Source: Synechococcus sp. PCC 7502 (lineage in GTDB: Bacteria; Cyanobacteriota; Cyanobacteriia; Pseudanabaenales; Pseudanabaenaceae). Taken from it: a stretch of 64,000 nt of DNA. Shown here in pieces: positions 28,431 through 37,287 of the stretch; within the stretch, counting starts at the first letter, position 1, and each line of letters opens with the position of its first letter. The stretch is from assembly GCF_000317085.1 (NCBI RefSeq), contig NC_019702.1, positions 2,386,394-2,450,393 on the forward strand, read 5' to 3'. Position numbers and translations under genes: made by a program. A model generated the notes under the pieces. It made no database searches. It was not told where the DNA came from and saw only the letters and a list, made by a program, of their open reading frames with translations.

Positions 28431-28769
28431 TCAATTTAGAATTTGATAGATGGTGATGAGCGCAATGATGCCGGAAATAGTTGTATAGATTAACTTTGTG
28501 TACTTGGCTAGCCAACTTGGCAAATAAATATCGAAGTTAGCATTTGTGGAGCTAGTGTACTTTCGAGCCATCAGATTTAAGGGACAATGAAGATTGAAAG
28601 TTAATAGGGTTAACCCTTCTAGAAATACAAAGCCATAACCAATCCAGAGCCAGATATTGAGCTTATTAGCGATCGCCGCATAAAGCATATAAAAAATCAC
28701 AAAGTTAAAAAATATCCAGATCGCAGTGTGAATAATTTTAATTAGAGTTAATTTCGTTATCCCTTTCAT
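28431..28769 (-). CDS. hypothetical membrane protein
   Basis: The 112-aa product has three hydrophobic segments (near residues 8-30, 38-57 and 92-110). The motif FNLHCPLNLMARKY lies between the second and third. I cannot name a family with certainty. It stands upstream of the GIN lipoprotein gene on the same strand and may belong to the same transcriptional unit. Confidence 0.55.
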   Translation of the reverse strand: MKGITKLTLIKIIHTAIWIFFNFVIFYMLYAAIANKLNIWLWIGYGFVFLEGLTLLTFNLHCPLNLMARKYTSSTNANFDIYLPSWLAKYTKLIYTTISGIIALITIYQILN

Positions 28770-28820
28770 TAGACTTATCCATATCTACTAACGATTTACC
28801 ATTTTTCGATCTAAAGTTCT

Positions 28821-28880
28821 AACTATGACAGGCGATTGCTTAATTTAAAGAATGAATTGAATAAATTGATTGAATACGAT
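28821..28880. repeat. repeated intergenic leader element, copy 2
   Basis: This is the second copy of the element at 26226-26285, in the same orientation and 83% identical over 60 bp. It lies in the divergent region between the hypothetical membrane gene (start 28769) and the His-tailed MFS exporter (start 28936), so it could serve either gene. Confidence 0.75.
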
Positions 28881-28935
28881 ATACAACGTAACGGTCTAAC
28901 ACCAAAATTGTTCATTTTGCGGATTATTTAAGATA

Positions 28936-30321
28936 ATGGCTAATCTTTCTCTATTTCAAAGCCTAAGAAAACCTACCTTTGCCCGACTCTATTTTGCTCA
29001 AACCATCAGCTTATTTGGTGATGCTCTAACTTGGTTAGGTTTAGCTTTACTAGCTTTTGAGCTAGCAGGGAAAGATAGTGCTGTAGTTCTGTCTGTGGCT
29101 TTGACCTTGCGGGTAACAGCTTTTGTAATTCTTTCCCCAATTGCAGGTGCGATCGCCGATCGCTTAGATCGCAAACTAATTCTCGTGATAACTCACATTG
29201 CTCGAATGCTAATTGTCGGGACGCTTCCATTTGTGAACGCAGTTTGGCAGATTTATGTTCTGGTCTTTGCCCTGAATGTTTTTAATGCTTTTTTTACCCC
29301 AACCTATCAAGCCACGATTCCCCTCGTTACAAGCAAAGCTGAATATGCAAGTGCGATCGCTCTCTCTGCCGCAACCTATCAACTATTAGGCGTTTTAGGA
29401 CCTGGTATTGCTGGCAGCGTATCGACATGGATTGGAGCAAGACAGATATTTTTTCTGGATGCAATTTCTTTCTTAATTGCCGCAGTTCTGATTTTCACTC
29501 TTCCCAATCAACTTAGAGTAAAGCAAAGTGAGCCTTTAGAAGAATCGAGAGTTGTCAGTAAAATTATTGGTGATGTCAAAGAAGGAACGATAAGGTTATT
29601 TGCTAATGCTTTTATTCGGTATGCTTTATTCCTACAACTGGTCGCATCGATCGCAGGAGCGCAAATTTTAGTAAATACCGTAGGCTACATCAAAGGAACT
29701 CTCCAACTGAGCAGTTTAGAATACGGCTGGGTAATGGCTGCGTTTGGCATTGGGGCAACTGTAGCGGCGGTTACTGTAGTAGCAATCGGCAAGAAATGGG
29801 AACACACTGCGATCGTTCCATTTGGGGCGATTTTGATTACTTCCGCAATTTTACCTGCCAATTATGTCGGGTTAGTGTCATTAATGTTGCTCTGGGCGAT
29901 CGCAGGCATGGGACAAGTTTTCGTAAATCTTCCAACCCAGACTCTCATCGCCGATCAGATTCCTTCTAACTTTCAAGGACGAGTTTATGGCGCACATTTT
30001 GCTTGGAGTCATCTATGGTGGGCAGTTTCCTATCCCATTGCAGGGTGTCTGGGAAGTCAAGGTAATATGTCTTTCCTTTATGGCAGCTTAATCGGATTTA
30101 CTGTTTTGACAGGAGTCCAGATATTGCTATCTCCCAAAACTCACGAACATCAACACGAATATCTCTCCCACGATCATGAACATATCCATGATGAACATCA
30201 TCAACATGATCATCATGAAGGGGTATTACTAACCGAGCCACATACCCATATCCACGAGCATTTACAAATTCGCCATCGCCACGCCCACTACACCGACATT
30301 CACCATTTACATAGTCATTAA
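28936..30321 (+). CDS. MFS exporter with histidine-rich C-terminal tail (NreB/NrsD-like)
   Basis: This is a 12-helix MFS protein. Its N-terminal half has FGDALTWLGLALLAFEL and GAIADRLDRKLIL, the drug- and metal-exporter style loop 2-3 motif. The last 59 residues contain about 23 His in patterns such as HDHEHIHDEHHQHDHH. Such tails are known in nickel exporters NreB and NrsD, where they bind the metal on the cytoplasmic side. Nickel or cobalt export is therefore the best guess, with zinc possible. No metal-responsive regulator gene is adjacent. Confidence 0.85.
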   Translation: MANLSLFQSLRKPTFARLYFAQTISLFGDALTWLGLALLAFELAGKDSAVVLSVALTLRVTAFVILSPIAGAIADRLDRKLILVITHIARMLIVGTLPFVNAVWQIYVLVFALNVFNAFFTPTYQATIPLVTSKAEYASAIALSAATYQLLGVLGPGIAGSVSTWIGARQIFFLDAISFLIAAVLIFTLPNQLRVKQSEPLEESRVVSKIIGDVKEGTIRLFANAFIRYALFLQLVASIAGAQILVNTVGYIKGTLQLSSLEYGWVMAAFGIGATVAAVTVVAIGKKWEHTAIVPFGAILITSAILPANYVGLVSLMLLWAIAGMGQVFVNLPTQTLIADQIPSNFQGRVYGAHFAWSHLWWAVSYPIAGCLGSQGNMSFLYGSLIGFTVLTGVQILLSPKTHEHQHEYLSHDHEHIHDEHHQHDHHEGVLLTEPHTHIHEHLQIRHRHAHYTDIHHLHSH

Positions 30322-30359
30322 AATTATGTCAATTATTTTCATTCTCTTACTGTGATCGC

Positions 30360-30992
30360 CTAATGATCTAAAAAATCCACAATCCCCGTTGCCAAATTGT
30401 AATAGGCGGGTAGAACTTTGAGATTACCTGTCCTATATTCATGGGCAAGGACGGGTTCAGACTTAGCAATCAGATTTACCATACGTTTAACATGAACCTT
30501 AATGGCATTTGTAAGTAGATTTCCCGACTGAGATTGCGCCACACCGATCGCTGGTTCGATATAGCTCAAGAGTGAATTGATCTTGCTACTGCCGACTTCA
30601 TGGGCGATTGCTGCCGTCACAGCCCCACACTTTTCATGTCCTAAAACCACTACTAATCGCACCCCTAGATGCTGAATTGCAAACTCAATACTTGCTATCA
30701 CTGCATCATCAGCAATATTACCCGCTATTCTTAAGACAAATAAATCTCCCACGCCTTGATCAAATATCATCTCAGGGATCACGCGTGAATCCCCACACCC
30801 TAGCACTACGGCAAATGGATGCTGGGCGATCGAAACATCAACTCTTCGTTGGGCTCCTTCATGGGGATGTTCTACATGGTCAAAAATATAGCGATCATTC
30901 CCTTCTTTTAATTGCTGGAGTGCCATCTCTGCATCCATGTTATCTACGGTGAAATAGGTAGCAGGAAGCGTGCAGGTATTATTGAGGTTCAT
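30360..30992 (-). CDS. beta-carbonic anhydrase
   Basis: This zinc enzyme interconverts CO2 and bicarbonate. The metal and catalytic residues are visible: Cys and the Asp-Arg dyad in GCGDSRVIPEMIFDQG, then His and Cys in GHEKCGAVTAA. The protein fits the bacterial beta class of about 210 aa when started at the ATG at 30992. The frame is open to 31082, but that extension lacks family similarity. A still shorter start at the Met before DAEMALQQLKEGNDRY is also possible. No carboxysome gene is adjacent. Confidence 0.93.
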   Translation of the reverse strand: MNLNNTCTLPATYFTVDNMDAEMALQQLKEGNDRYIFDHVEHPHEGAQRRVDVSIAQHPFAVVLGCGDSRVIPEMIFDQGVGDLFVLRIAGNIADDAVIASIEFAIQHLGVRLVVVLGHEKCGAVTAAIAHEVGSSKINSLLSYIEPAIGVAQSQSGNLLTNAIKVHVKRMVNLIAKSEPVLAHEYRTGNLKVLPAYYNLATGIVDFLDH

Positions 30993-31129
30993 TGATGCTC
31001 CATTTAGCTCACAGGTTCTGTAATAGCATTCTGAAGCAATCACTAAATAAAAATCATCATTTAAAGCACATTTAAGGCACAAATTATCGAAAATCCAGCA
31101 ATTATTTAGCTTTGATCACTCAAACGGAT

Positions 31130-32077
31130 TTACCCCAAACTAGCTAAAATCTGATCATCCACGGAAAAGTCTATATCGGCATTTTGGCGATCGCTTGGTA
31201 AATAATCCTGCTGAAAGGAGGTTACTAACCCATCAACCAAATCAAATTCTGGCTCCCAATCTAAATCCGTCATTGCCTTATCAACGGCTGCAAAGAAATG
31301 TTGACTACGCAGAGGAAATGCCTTCTTTTTGCCAAAATCAAAATCCTTGGGATTGTAATAGACGATTTTAATTTGATCGGGAGATTTCCCCGCCGCGATC
31401 GCCGTTGCCTGAGCCAAACCCGTAAACGTTACATAGCGAATATCGGAAATATTATAAATTTCTCCCAAGGTAATTGATTTATCTAAAACTGCTGCCATTG
31501 CTGCTACAAGGTCTTCCACATGCCCTAATTGAGTGATAAATTTGCCATTGCCGGGAATTGGAATCGGGCGATCGCGCACAATCCGATCAAAAAACCAAGC
31601 TTCTAAATCGTTATAGTTACCCGGTCCATAGATATAAGTGGGGCGAATGGAAGTAAAAGGAAAACCAATTTCATCATAAGCCTGCTTTAAGTACGACTCA
31701 GTGTGTAACTTTCCCTTATGACGGCTTTTGGGATCAACGGCATCACCTTCAAAATAGGGTAGAATCTCCGAATCTAAATATACCCCTGCCGAACTCATAT
31801 AGACAAAATGGCGAATGCGATCGCGAAATAAATCTACTAGAGGCTTAGTATCAGTTAGTTCACGCCCGTTATTATCAAAAATGGCATCAAACTGTTCATA
31901 TAATAATTTTTCTTTAATCTGGATCGGATCAGTGCGATCGCCAATAATCACCCGTACGCCTTCAGGGGCAGGCTTGTTACCCCGATTAAATAGCACCACT
32001 TCATGTCCCTGTGCCAAGAGTGTTTTAGTTAAAGCTACTCCTAGGAATCGGGTTCCGCCCATGATTAATATCTTCAT
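31130..32077 (-). CDS. NAD-dependent epimerase/dehydratase, CSP41-like
   Basis: The 315-aa atypical short-chain dehydrogenase has the Rossmann start MKILIMGGTRFLGVALTKTL and ends with the conserved FDLVDGL region. It resembles cyanobacterial homologues of chloroplast CSP41, an RNA-binding protein that associates with ribosomes and polymerase. The YxxxK catalytic pair of true epimerases is not clear (YLDSE and TYIYGPGN surround that region). An RNA-binding or structural role is therefore as likely as catalysis. Confidence 0.8.
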   Translation of the reverse strand: MKILIMGGTRFLGVALTKTLLAQGHEVVLFNRGNKPAPEGVRVIIGDRTDPIQIKEKLLYEQFDAIFDNNGRELTDTKPLVDLFRDRIRHFVYMSSAGVYLDSEILPYFEGDAVDPKSRHKGKLHTESYLKQAYDEIGFPFTSIRPTYIYGPGNYNDLEAWFFDRIVRDRPIPIPGNGKFITQLGHVEDLVAAMAAVLDKSITLGEIYNISDIRYVTFTGLAQATAIAAGKSPDQIKIVYYNPKDFDFGKKKAFPLRSQHFFAAVDKAMTDLDWEPEFDLVDGLVTSFQQDYLPSDRQNADIDFSVDDQILASLG

Positions 32078-32227
32078 ACGTTGGTTATTAGCTTGTTTTG
32101 ATTAATTAGTTTTGAATAATTAGCTTAAGAAAATATTACAGCCATTTCATAAGTCACAACATATTCTGTCCTGCTACAAGAAACATTGAGCCAGAATAGT
32201 TTCACCTTTTTGTCTTTGGGGAATTTA

Positions 32228-33235
32228 TTAATTTTGATCAGTTTTGGGCAGATTAACAATATTAGGGCAGGGTTTCCCCAGTTCAAAATCGGTAATATTA
32301 GCTAAGGTGGTTTGGGCTATATTTCGCAACGCATCCTCAGTAAAGAAAGCCTGATGTCCAGTAATCACCACATTAGGAAAAGTTAACAGCCGTTCAAATA
32401 CATCATCTTGGATTACGGTATTGGAGAGGTCTTCAAAGAATAAATCCGCTTCCTGCTCATAGACATCTAAACCTAAGTAGCCAACTTTCCCAGACTTTAA
32501 ACCCTTAGTTACTGCCTTCGTATCAATCAATGCCCTTCGACTGGTATTAATTAACATTACTCCTGGTTTCATCTGGGCGATCGCTTCTTTATTGATTAAA
32601 TGATGGGTTTCAGGGGTCAGGGGACAATGCAAAGAAATAATATCTGATTTATTTAGGAGTTCAGAAAGGCTTACATAGTTAGCGATCGCCTCACAGGTAG
32701 GATTAGGAAATTTATCGTATGCCAAAATATGACAACCAAACCCATTAAGAATCTGTGCTGTGATTGCCCCAATTTTACCTGTACCAATAATGCCGACAGT
32801 GCGATCGTGTAAATCAAATCCCAATAATCCGTCTAGGGAAAAATTACCTTCACGGACTCTGGCATAGGCACGATGAAACTTACGATTCAAGGTCAAAATT
32901 AAACCAACGGTATGTTCAGCCACCGCATAGGGCGAATAGGCGGGAACCCTCACTACGGTTAATCCTAGTTGTTTTGCTGCTCCTAAATCCACATTATTAA
33001 ACCCAGCACAACGTAGTGCAATCAGCTTAGTTCCACCCTCGGCGATCGCTTGTAAAGTCTTGGCATCTAGGCAGTCATTGACAAATACACAAATTCCTAA
33101 AAATCCGTCAGCTAATTTTGCCGTCTCAGGCTCAAGATTAGGGGCAAAAAAAGTTAGTTCATGTCCATAGTCACGATTTACAGTTTCTAAAGATGTGCGA
33201 TCATAGGTCTTGGCACTAAAAACAGCAACTTTCAT
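32228..33235 (-). CDS. D-2-hydroxyacid dehydrogenase (D-lactate dehydrogenase-like)
   Basis: The 335-aa NAD-dependent enzyme matches the LdhA type. It has [10 protein letters not shown] in the substrate domain, the dinucleotide fold [11 protein letters not shown], the catalytic Arg in [10 protein letters not shown], Glu in [13 protein letters not shown], and His in ITGHQAFFT. It probably reduces pyruvate to D-lactate during fermentation in the dark. It is a single gene. Confidence 0.92.
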   Translation of the reverse strand: MKVAVFSAKTYDRTSLETVNRDYGHELTFFAPNLEPETAKLADGFLGICVFVNDCLDAKTLQAIAEGGTKLIALRCAGFNNVDLGAAKQLGLTVVRVPAYSPYAVAEHTVGLILTLNRKFHRAYARVREGNFSLDGLLGFDLHDRTVGIIGTGKIGAITAQILNGFGCHILAYDKFPNPTCEAIANYVSLSELLNKSDIISLHCPLTPETHHLINKEAIAQMKPGVMLINTSRRALIDTKAVTKGLKSGKVGYLGLDVYEQEADLFFEDLSNTVIQDDVFERLLTFPNVVITGHQAFFTEDALRNIAQTTLANITDFELGKPCPNIVNLPKTDQN

Positions 33236-33465
33236 GGATTAAACCTCAAATTATTAGACTTTATGGTTAATATTTGCAATACATTACAGATAGTGTTTTA
33301 ATTGTAAGATTTTTATTATTTCTACACTACTTATAGCGCAGTTATTTTATTTCTAATTAAGTCTATTGCGTATTAATTTCTGAATATTTTGAATTATCCG
33401 CAGCTTATACTAAATCGAGAAAGCAAAACTACAGATGATCTACTGCAAGATTTGATAGTCATATA

Positions 33466-33482
33466 GAGCCTGTTTCATATCT
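33466..33482 (+). repeat. left inverted repeat of the IS5-family element
   Basis: GAGCCTGTTTCATATCT is matched exactly by the reverse complement of 34355-34371. Together with the TATA that flanks each end the match extends to about 21 bp. Confidence 0.88.
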
Positions 33483-33512
33483 ATTATGAGCAAGATGTAT
33501 GATACTTAGAAA

Positions 33513-33824
33513 ATGCTAAATCCATACTCAAGTAGCCTAACAGATAAAGAATGGGAAATTATAGAACCATTGCTCCCAAAGAAAAAGCAAACTAGACCGC
33601 CAACTTGGACAAAAAGACAAATTTTAGACGGCATACTCTACCAACTCAAAAACGGTTGTAATTGGCGAGATATGCCCCGAGACTTACCACCATTCTCTAC
33701 AGTCTATCGATACTACAAGGAGTGGAAAGATACAGGTACATTTACTGCGATTATGGAAACCTTGCATTCAACAGCCCGTGAACAGTCAAAAAAAATCAAA
33801 ATGGACAACTTTAATCATCATTGA
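33513..33824 (+). CDS. IS5-family transposase, ORF A (N-terminal part)
   Basis: The 103-aa frame has the DUF4096-type start SSLTDKEWEIIEPLLPKK, then RQILDGILYQLKNGCNWRDMP and STVYRYYKEW, the DNA-binding part of IS5/IS427 transposases. Near its end a run of eight A (33788-33795) allows a shift into ORF B. The frame relation is +1 (or -2), so a transcript missing one A, or with two extra A, would join the two parts. The fusion is required for a full transposase. Confidence 0.9.
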   Translation: MLNPYSSSLTDKEWEIIEPLLPKKKQTRPPTWTKRQILDGILYQLKNGCNWRDMPRDLPPFSTVYRYYKEWKDTGTFTAIMETLHSTAREQSKKIKMDNFNHH

Positions 33825-34362
33825 CTCACAAGCAGTGAAAAATACTTGTAATGCAAGTATAGAATCCAAGGGCTTCTGCTCCTACAAAGCAACTAACGGG
33901 ATCAAAAGACATTTAGCCGTTGACACTCTGGGATTTCCTTTCTTTACCTATTTAACAAGAGCAAATGTATCAGATGACCAAGGACTGATTGAGATGTTAA
34001 CGATTAACATTGATTACTTCAAATCGAAACCAGATGACATTACGCTAACTACGATATTGCTGGATAGTGGTTATCATATCGAGAAACTGATCCAAGAACT
34101 AGAGAAGATATATCCTGAGATTATGACTAAGATTAGGTTTGAAATTTCTCCTAAGGTATCAAAGCAACAGAAGGCAGAAAAAGGTCTGTCTGGGTTTGTA
34201 GTTGTGCCGACAAGGTGGGTAATTGAAAGGTCAAATGCTTGGGTTGAAAGATGCAAAATCTTAGTTAAGAACTTTGAGAGAACTCTCGTTAATGCTACAG
34301 CTAAACTCAATCTTTGCTTTATTCGTTTGATGCTAAAAAGAATTGCTACTCATGAGATATGA
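33778..34362 (+). CDS. IS5-family transposase, ORF B (catalytic DDE part)
   Basis: This frame carries the catalytic core: the first Asp in LIIIDSQAVKNT, the second Asp in TILLDSGYH and the Glu in RWVIERSNAWVERC. The residues that follow ORF A in related single-frame transposases continue directly here. The ATG at 33778 precedes the A run, so independent initiation is possible but would lack the DNA-binding part. The stop codon lies inside the right inverted repeat. Confidence 0.9.
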   Translation: MNSQKKSKWTTLIIIDSQAVKNTCNASIESKGFCSYKATNGIKRHLAVDTLGFPFFTYLTRANVSDDQGLIEMLTINIDYFKSKPDDITLTTILLDSGYHIEKLIQELEKIYPEIMTKIRFEISPKVSKQQKAEKGLSGFVVVPTRWVIERSNAWVERCKILVKNFERTLVNATAKLNLCFIRLMLKRIATHEI

Positions 34363-34371
34363 AACAGGCTC
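34355..34371 (-). repeat. right inverted repeat of the IS5-family element
   Basis: This is the exact reverse complement of the left end over 17 bp; TATA follows at 34372-34375. The orf B stop codon (34360-34362) is embedded in it. Confidence 0.88.
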
Positions 34372-34666
34372 TATACTCTATGAAGTACCTGTAGCCAAAT
34401 CTTAAAAAATTGGTATGGCATTTAAAACGAATTGAAATAACGGCAAAACGCAGCGGCGGCAGATATAGTGAGGGACAGAATAGTTAAGACATCTATAAAA
34501 TTGGGTAGTAATAAACTTACATGATTTATTTGTCCTAATTTCTATGGCAGCTACTATAACTTTGACTATGTACCAGCGGATTAAGAGTCCGTTGCCGTGA
34601 AATGTTAGCTCTTGCTTACAGAGAGTATGAAGCTACTTTGACACCCCAAAAAGCCCCTTTACTTGA

Positions 34667-35929
34667 TTAACCATCCGTCTCTTCCCATGACCAAGATGGA
34701 TTTGCATACTTTCGGTAAAATAGAAACTCTCGGTCTACTAATTGTATCTTCTGTGTATTGGGATTATAAGAAAGAATAAGTGGCGAAATACTCCTGACTG
34801 CTTGAAGTTTGTCAATTTTATTCAATGCAGCGGATAAATCTGAAAGTCTAACTCGTGGCTCATAAGCTTGAACTCGTGTTAGAAGATCTGCACGGCTAAT
34901 TCCATCACGTAAATCCTGACTGCTTGCTTCTACACATACTCGGACGATTCTTTGATAAACTTTGAGTTCACTCTCTCCTGAGTCTCGAAGTCCTCGGCTC
35001 ACAACATCATCAAATAGCTGATAACGAACTGCTTCTTCACTACAAATGCTGGTTCTGGCTTTTGTTAATGGGTCTCGATTGTTAAGGAATTGTTTTTTCA
35101 AACTACTCTCATATATCTTTGATTCGTAACAGTATTTTTCTGCAACGCGTTGCAGGAGACCAACATTTTGATTGGCATCATCTATGATTTCCGCCTGAAT
35201 ATCTGGATTAAAACTAATGTTCAAGACCCTCGAACCTTTTTGAAGAACTTGATCTAGCTCCTCAAGGCTCCAGCGAATATCAATTTCTTCTACTCTTCCG
35301 CTTAAATCGCCGTTGTAGTAAGTTAATAAGTTTTGATCAGCCCAGATACCAATAATTATAAAAAAAACTTGGCTATCCCAAAATGCTTTTAGATCAAAAG
35401 CTAGGTTTATTTTTTCCTGTTCTGATAAGTAATGAAAATCTTCAATTACAACAATTTTATTAGATTGTTTTATCTCTTGAGCTATAAACCCAATACTTTC
35501 TGGAGCGATGCCAATGGGTGATAGTAATGTCCCTAATTCTCTTTCAACACTTCCGCTTCCATTCGTTTCTACTTCCGCAGAGCCAACAAAGGGTATATTT
35601 AATTGACTAGAGGCTTTGCCTTGAAGTTCAGCCCCTAATGTTAATTTTTTAGAGACTTCAGTAGGTATTTGTGAACCAAGCTTACGAAGTATTTCTAGAT
35701 ATATGAGATCACGACCTGAATTTGCACCACATTGAACAACAATACTTTGGTTCTCTGGTAAGTTTTTCTTCCGTAAAATCGTTTTACCTTGCTTGGATGC
35801 ACCATGAATAACTATATGCCTATCTTGTTTTACTAGATATGTAAATCGTCCGTCCAAACCAGCACGATCTACATATGTGTGTTTTGGAACGGAAGCAGCG
35901 ATTCCGAAAACTTCACCAAGTTGAGTCAT
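34667..35929 (-). CDS. P-loop NTPase with C-terminal winged-helix-like region (Orc1/STAND-like)
   Basis: The 420-aa protein has a Walker A motif GASKQGKT (residues 43-50) and a Walker B segment KIVVIEDFHYL (about 158-168, Asp164). Then comes an AAA+-like sensor region (FFIIIGIWAD) and an all-helical part. The last about 100 residues look like a winged helix followed by a beta-rich tail. The arrangement resembles Orc1/Cdc6-like or STAND ATPases. Such proteins occur in mobile-element and defence settings, but no effector domain or partner gene is visible here. It lies next to the IS element in a HIP1-free stretch, which hints at recent arrival. The function is unknown. Confidence 0.75.
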   Translation of the reverse strand: MTQLGEVFGIAASVPKHTYVDRAGLDGRFTYLVKQDRHIVIHGASKQGKTILRKKNLPENQSIVVQCGANSGRDLIYLEILRKLGSQIPTEVSKKLTLGAELQGKASSQLNIPFVGSAEVETNGSGSVERELGTLLSPIGIAPESIGFIAQEIKQSNKIVVIEDFHYLSEQEKINLAFDLKAFWDSQVFFIIIGIWADQNLLTYYNGDLSGRVEEIDIRWSLEELDQVLQKGSRVLNISFNPDIQAEIIDDANQNVGLLQRVAEKYCYESKIYESSLKKQFLNNRDPLTKARTSICSEEAVRYQLFDDVVSRGLRDSGESELKVYQRIVRVCVEASSQDLRDGISRADLLTRVQAYEPRVRLSDLSAALNKIDKLQAVRSISPLILSYNPNTQKIQLVDREFLFYRKYANPSWSWEETDG

Positions 35930-36362
35930 TGCTTGAGTCCTAAATATAACTTCATAGGGTTCATTTTCACTTAGAGCTTAGAAGTTTGAATGCTAACTAT
36001 GTATTAGACGGAAAATTTCTTTCTAATCTGACTATAGGGGATATAGGCTGAAAATTTTTGTATGGTTATCCTATATAAATTAACATCCATAGATTTAATT
36101 AATCAATAATTAAGACTTAATTAAAACCTCAACAATTTAATTATGTCAAAATAGTATGCTCAACTTTTCCTTATTTCTAATCTAAAACTATAACAAGGGT
36201 AATCACGCTCCTGAAATACTTAAATTTGTTAGTGGTATAAAGGAAAGGATAGGTTATATCAATATCTATAGCTTAATCTTTTCGATTTGGTATTAGCTCA
36301 GATTATCCATCTAATCGTTAACCCCCAAATCATAACTAACCCCAATTTAAAACTTCCAGACC
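35930..36362. other. 433-bp AT-rich intergenic region
   Basis: This stretch separates the divergent NTPase and DUF554 genes. It is AT-rich with several A/T tracts. I see no supported ORF, tRNA, terminator or repeat in it. It must hold the promoters of both neighbours, but no promoter can be named with confidence. Confidence 0.6.
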
Positions 36363-36368
36363 TTGCCC

Positions 36369-37106
36369 ATGGATTTTTGGTTTGCCACAAGCGGTACATG
36401 GATTAACGTTTCCACAATTCTAATCGGTACCATCTGCGGGCTGTTATTACAAGATCGCTTAGCAACCAGAATTCAAAGAGTCATGACTCAAGCGATCGCC
36501 CTAGTTTGTATCTTTGTCAGCTTAAATATGGCAGGTAGCCTCAGTCGAGTTAAAGCGGGATCATTAGACGGCACAATTTTGGCATTACTGGCAATGATTC
36601 TAGGTGGAATATTGGGCGAGTGGTGGCAACTGGAAAAAAGATTGGAAGACATCGGCGATTGGTTAAAACAAAAATTTAAAGGGACAGGTAAATTCACCGA
36701 CGGCTTTGTGGCAGCTAGTCTGCTATTTTGCATTGGACCGATCGCAATTATTGGCAGCTTAAATAATGGGTTAACTGGGGATAATACTTTGCTAGTCCTT
36801 AAGGCTGTGATGGATGGCATGATTTCGATTCCATTTACGACCAGTTTTGGTGTAGGTGTGGGATTTTCTGCCCTATCAATTTTGGCTTATCAAGGTGGTA
36901 TTTCTTTACTGGCAGGAGCGATCGCCCAAGTATTACCCGATCCTACCAATGCACCACAGGTTCTACTCATTTCTGGGATTGGTGGACTGTTACTATTGGG
37001 GCTAGGACTAAATCTATTGGAGGTCACTAAGATCAATTTAGCGGCTTTTTTACCTGCGCTTTTTCTTTCTCCGATTTTTTATGCGATCGCCATTTGGTTT
37101 AGCTAA
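36369..37106 (+). CDS. DUF554 family membrane protein
   Basis: This polytopic membrane protein (245 aa) of the DUF554 (YdfK) family has about seven hydrophobic segments. Markers are WINVSTILIGTICGLLL near the start, FVAASLLFCIGPIAIIGSLN and GVGFSALSILAYQGGISLLA. The function is unknown; a transport role has been suggested for the family. The frame opens at a TTG at 36363, but the ATG at 36369 is preferred. Confidence 0.88.
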   Translation: MDFWFATSGTWINVSTILIGTICGLLLQDRLATRIQRVMTQAIALVCIFVSLNMAGSLSRVKAGSLDGTILALLAMILGGILGEWWQLEKRLEDIGDWLKQKFKGTGKFTDGFVAASLLFCIGPIAIIGSLNNGLTGDNTLLVLKAVMDGMISIPFTTSFGVGVGFSALSILAYQGGISLLAGAIAQVLPDPTNAPQVLLISGIGGLLLLGLGLNLLEVTKINLAAFLPALFLSPIFYAIAIWFS

Positions 37107-37136
37107 CTTTTATGTTATGCTTAATTTCTCACTTAA

Positions 37137-37210
37137 GGGCTTGTAGCTCAGTGGACTAGAGCACGTGGCTACGGACCACGGTGTCGGGGGTTCGAATCCC
37201 TCCTAGCCCG
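37137..37210 (+). tRNA. tRNA-Arg (anticodon ACG)
   Basis: A full cloverleaf can be drawn. The acceptor stem GGGCTTG pairs with CTAGCCC with one T-T mismatch. The D arm is GCTC/GAGC, and the anticodon stem CGTGG/CCACG encloses loop CTACGGA with anticodon ACG. The T arm GGGGG/CCCTC encloses TTCGAAT, and the discriminator base is G. CCA is not encoded. ACG would be read as ICG after deamination, which serves the CGU/CGC/CGA codons. Confidence 0.95.
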
Positions 37211-37267
37211 TCCTTAACTGAAACAAAGTTTTTTATAACTGCCCTGAACATATTAATGGCTCAAATG

Positions 37268-37287
37268 GCAAGCATTGCAATGCTTGC
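37268..37287. repeat. perfect 20-bp palindrome downstream of tRNA-Arg
   Basis: GCAAGCATTG is followed directly by its exact reverse complement with no spacer. There is no T run after it, so it is not a typical rho-independent terminator. It lies between tRNA-Arg and sigF, about 180 bases before the sigF start, and could be a dimer-binding site. Confidence 0.7.

Larger units (their letters stand above)
33466..34371 (+). mobile_element. IS5-family insertion sequence (IS427-like), 906 bp, complete
   Basis: The element is bounded by inverted repeats that begin GAGCCTGTTTCATATCT on both ends and is flanked on both sides by TATA, a plausible target duplication. It contains a two-frame transposase with an intact DDE triad. 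The 906-bp length suits the IS427 group. HIP1 octamers are absent from the element and from about 3.4 kb around it (33050-36491). Confidence 0.9.

Noticed and set aside
34544-34670. Two tiny ORFs (18 and 22 codons) in different frames between the IS and the NTPase gene
   Set aside because: Too short and without recognisable family; they may be the remains of a broken gene, but nothing supports a specific call.
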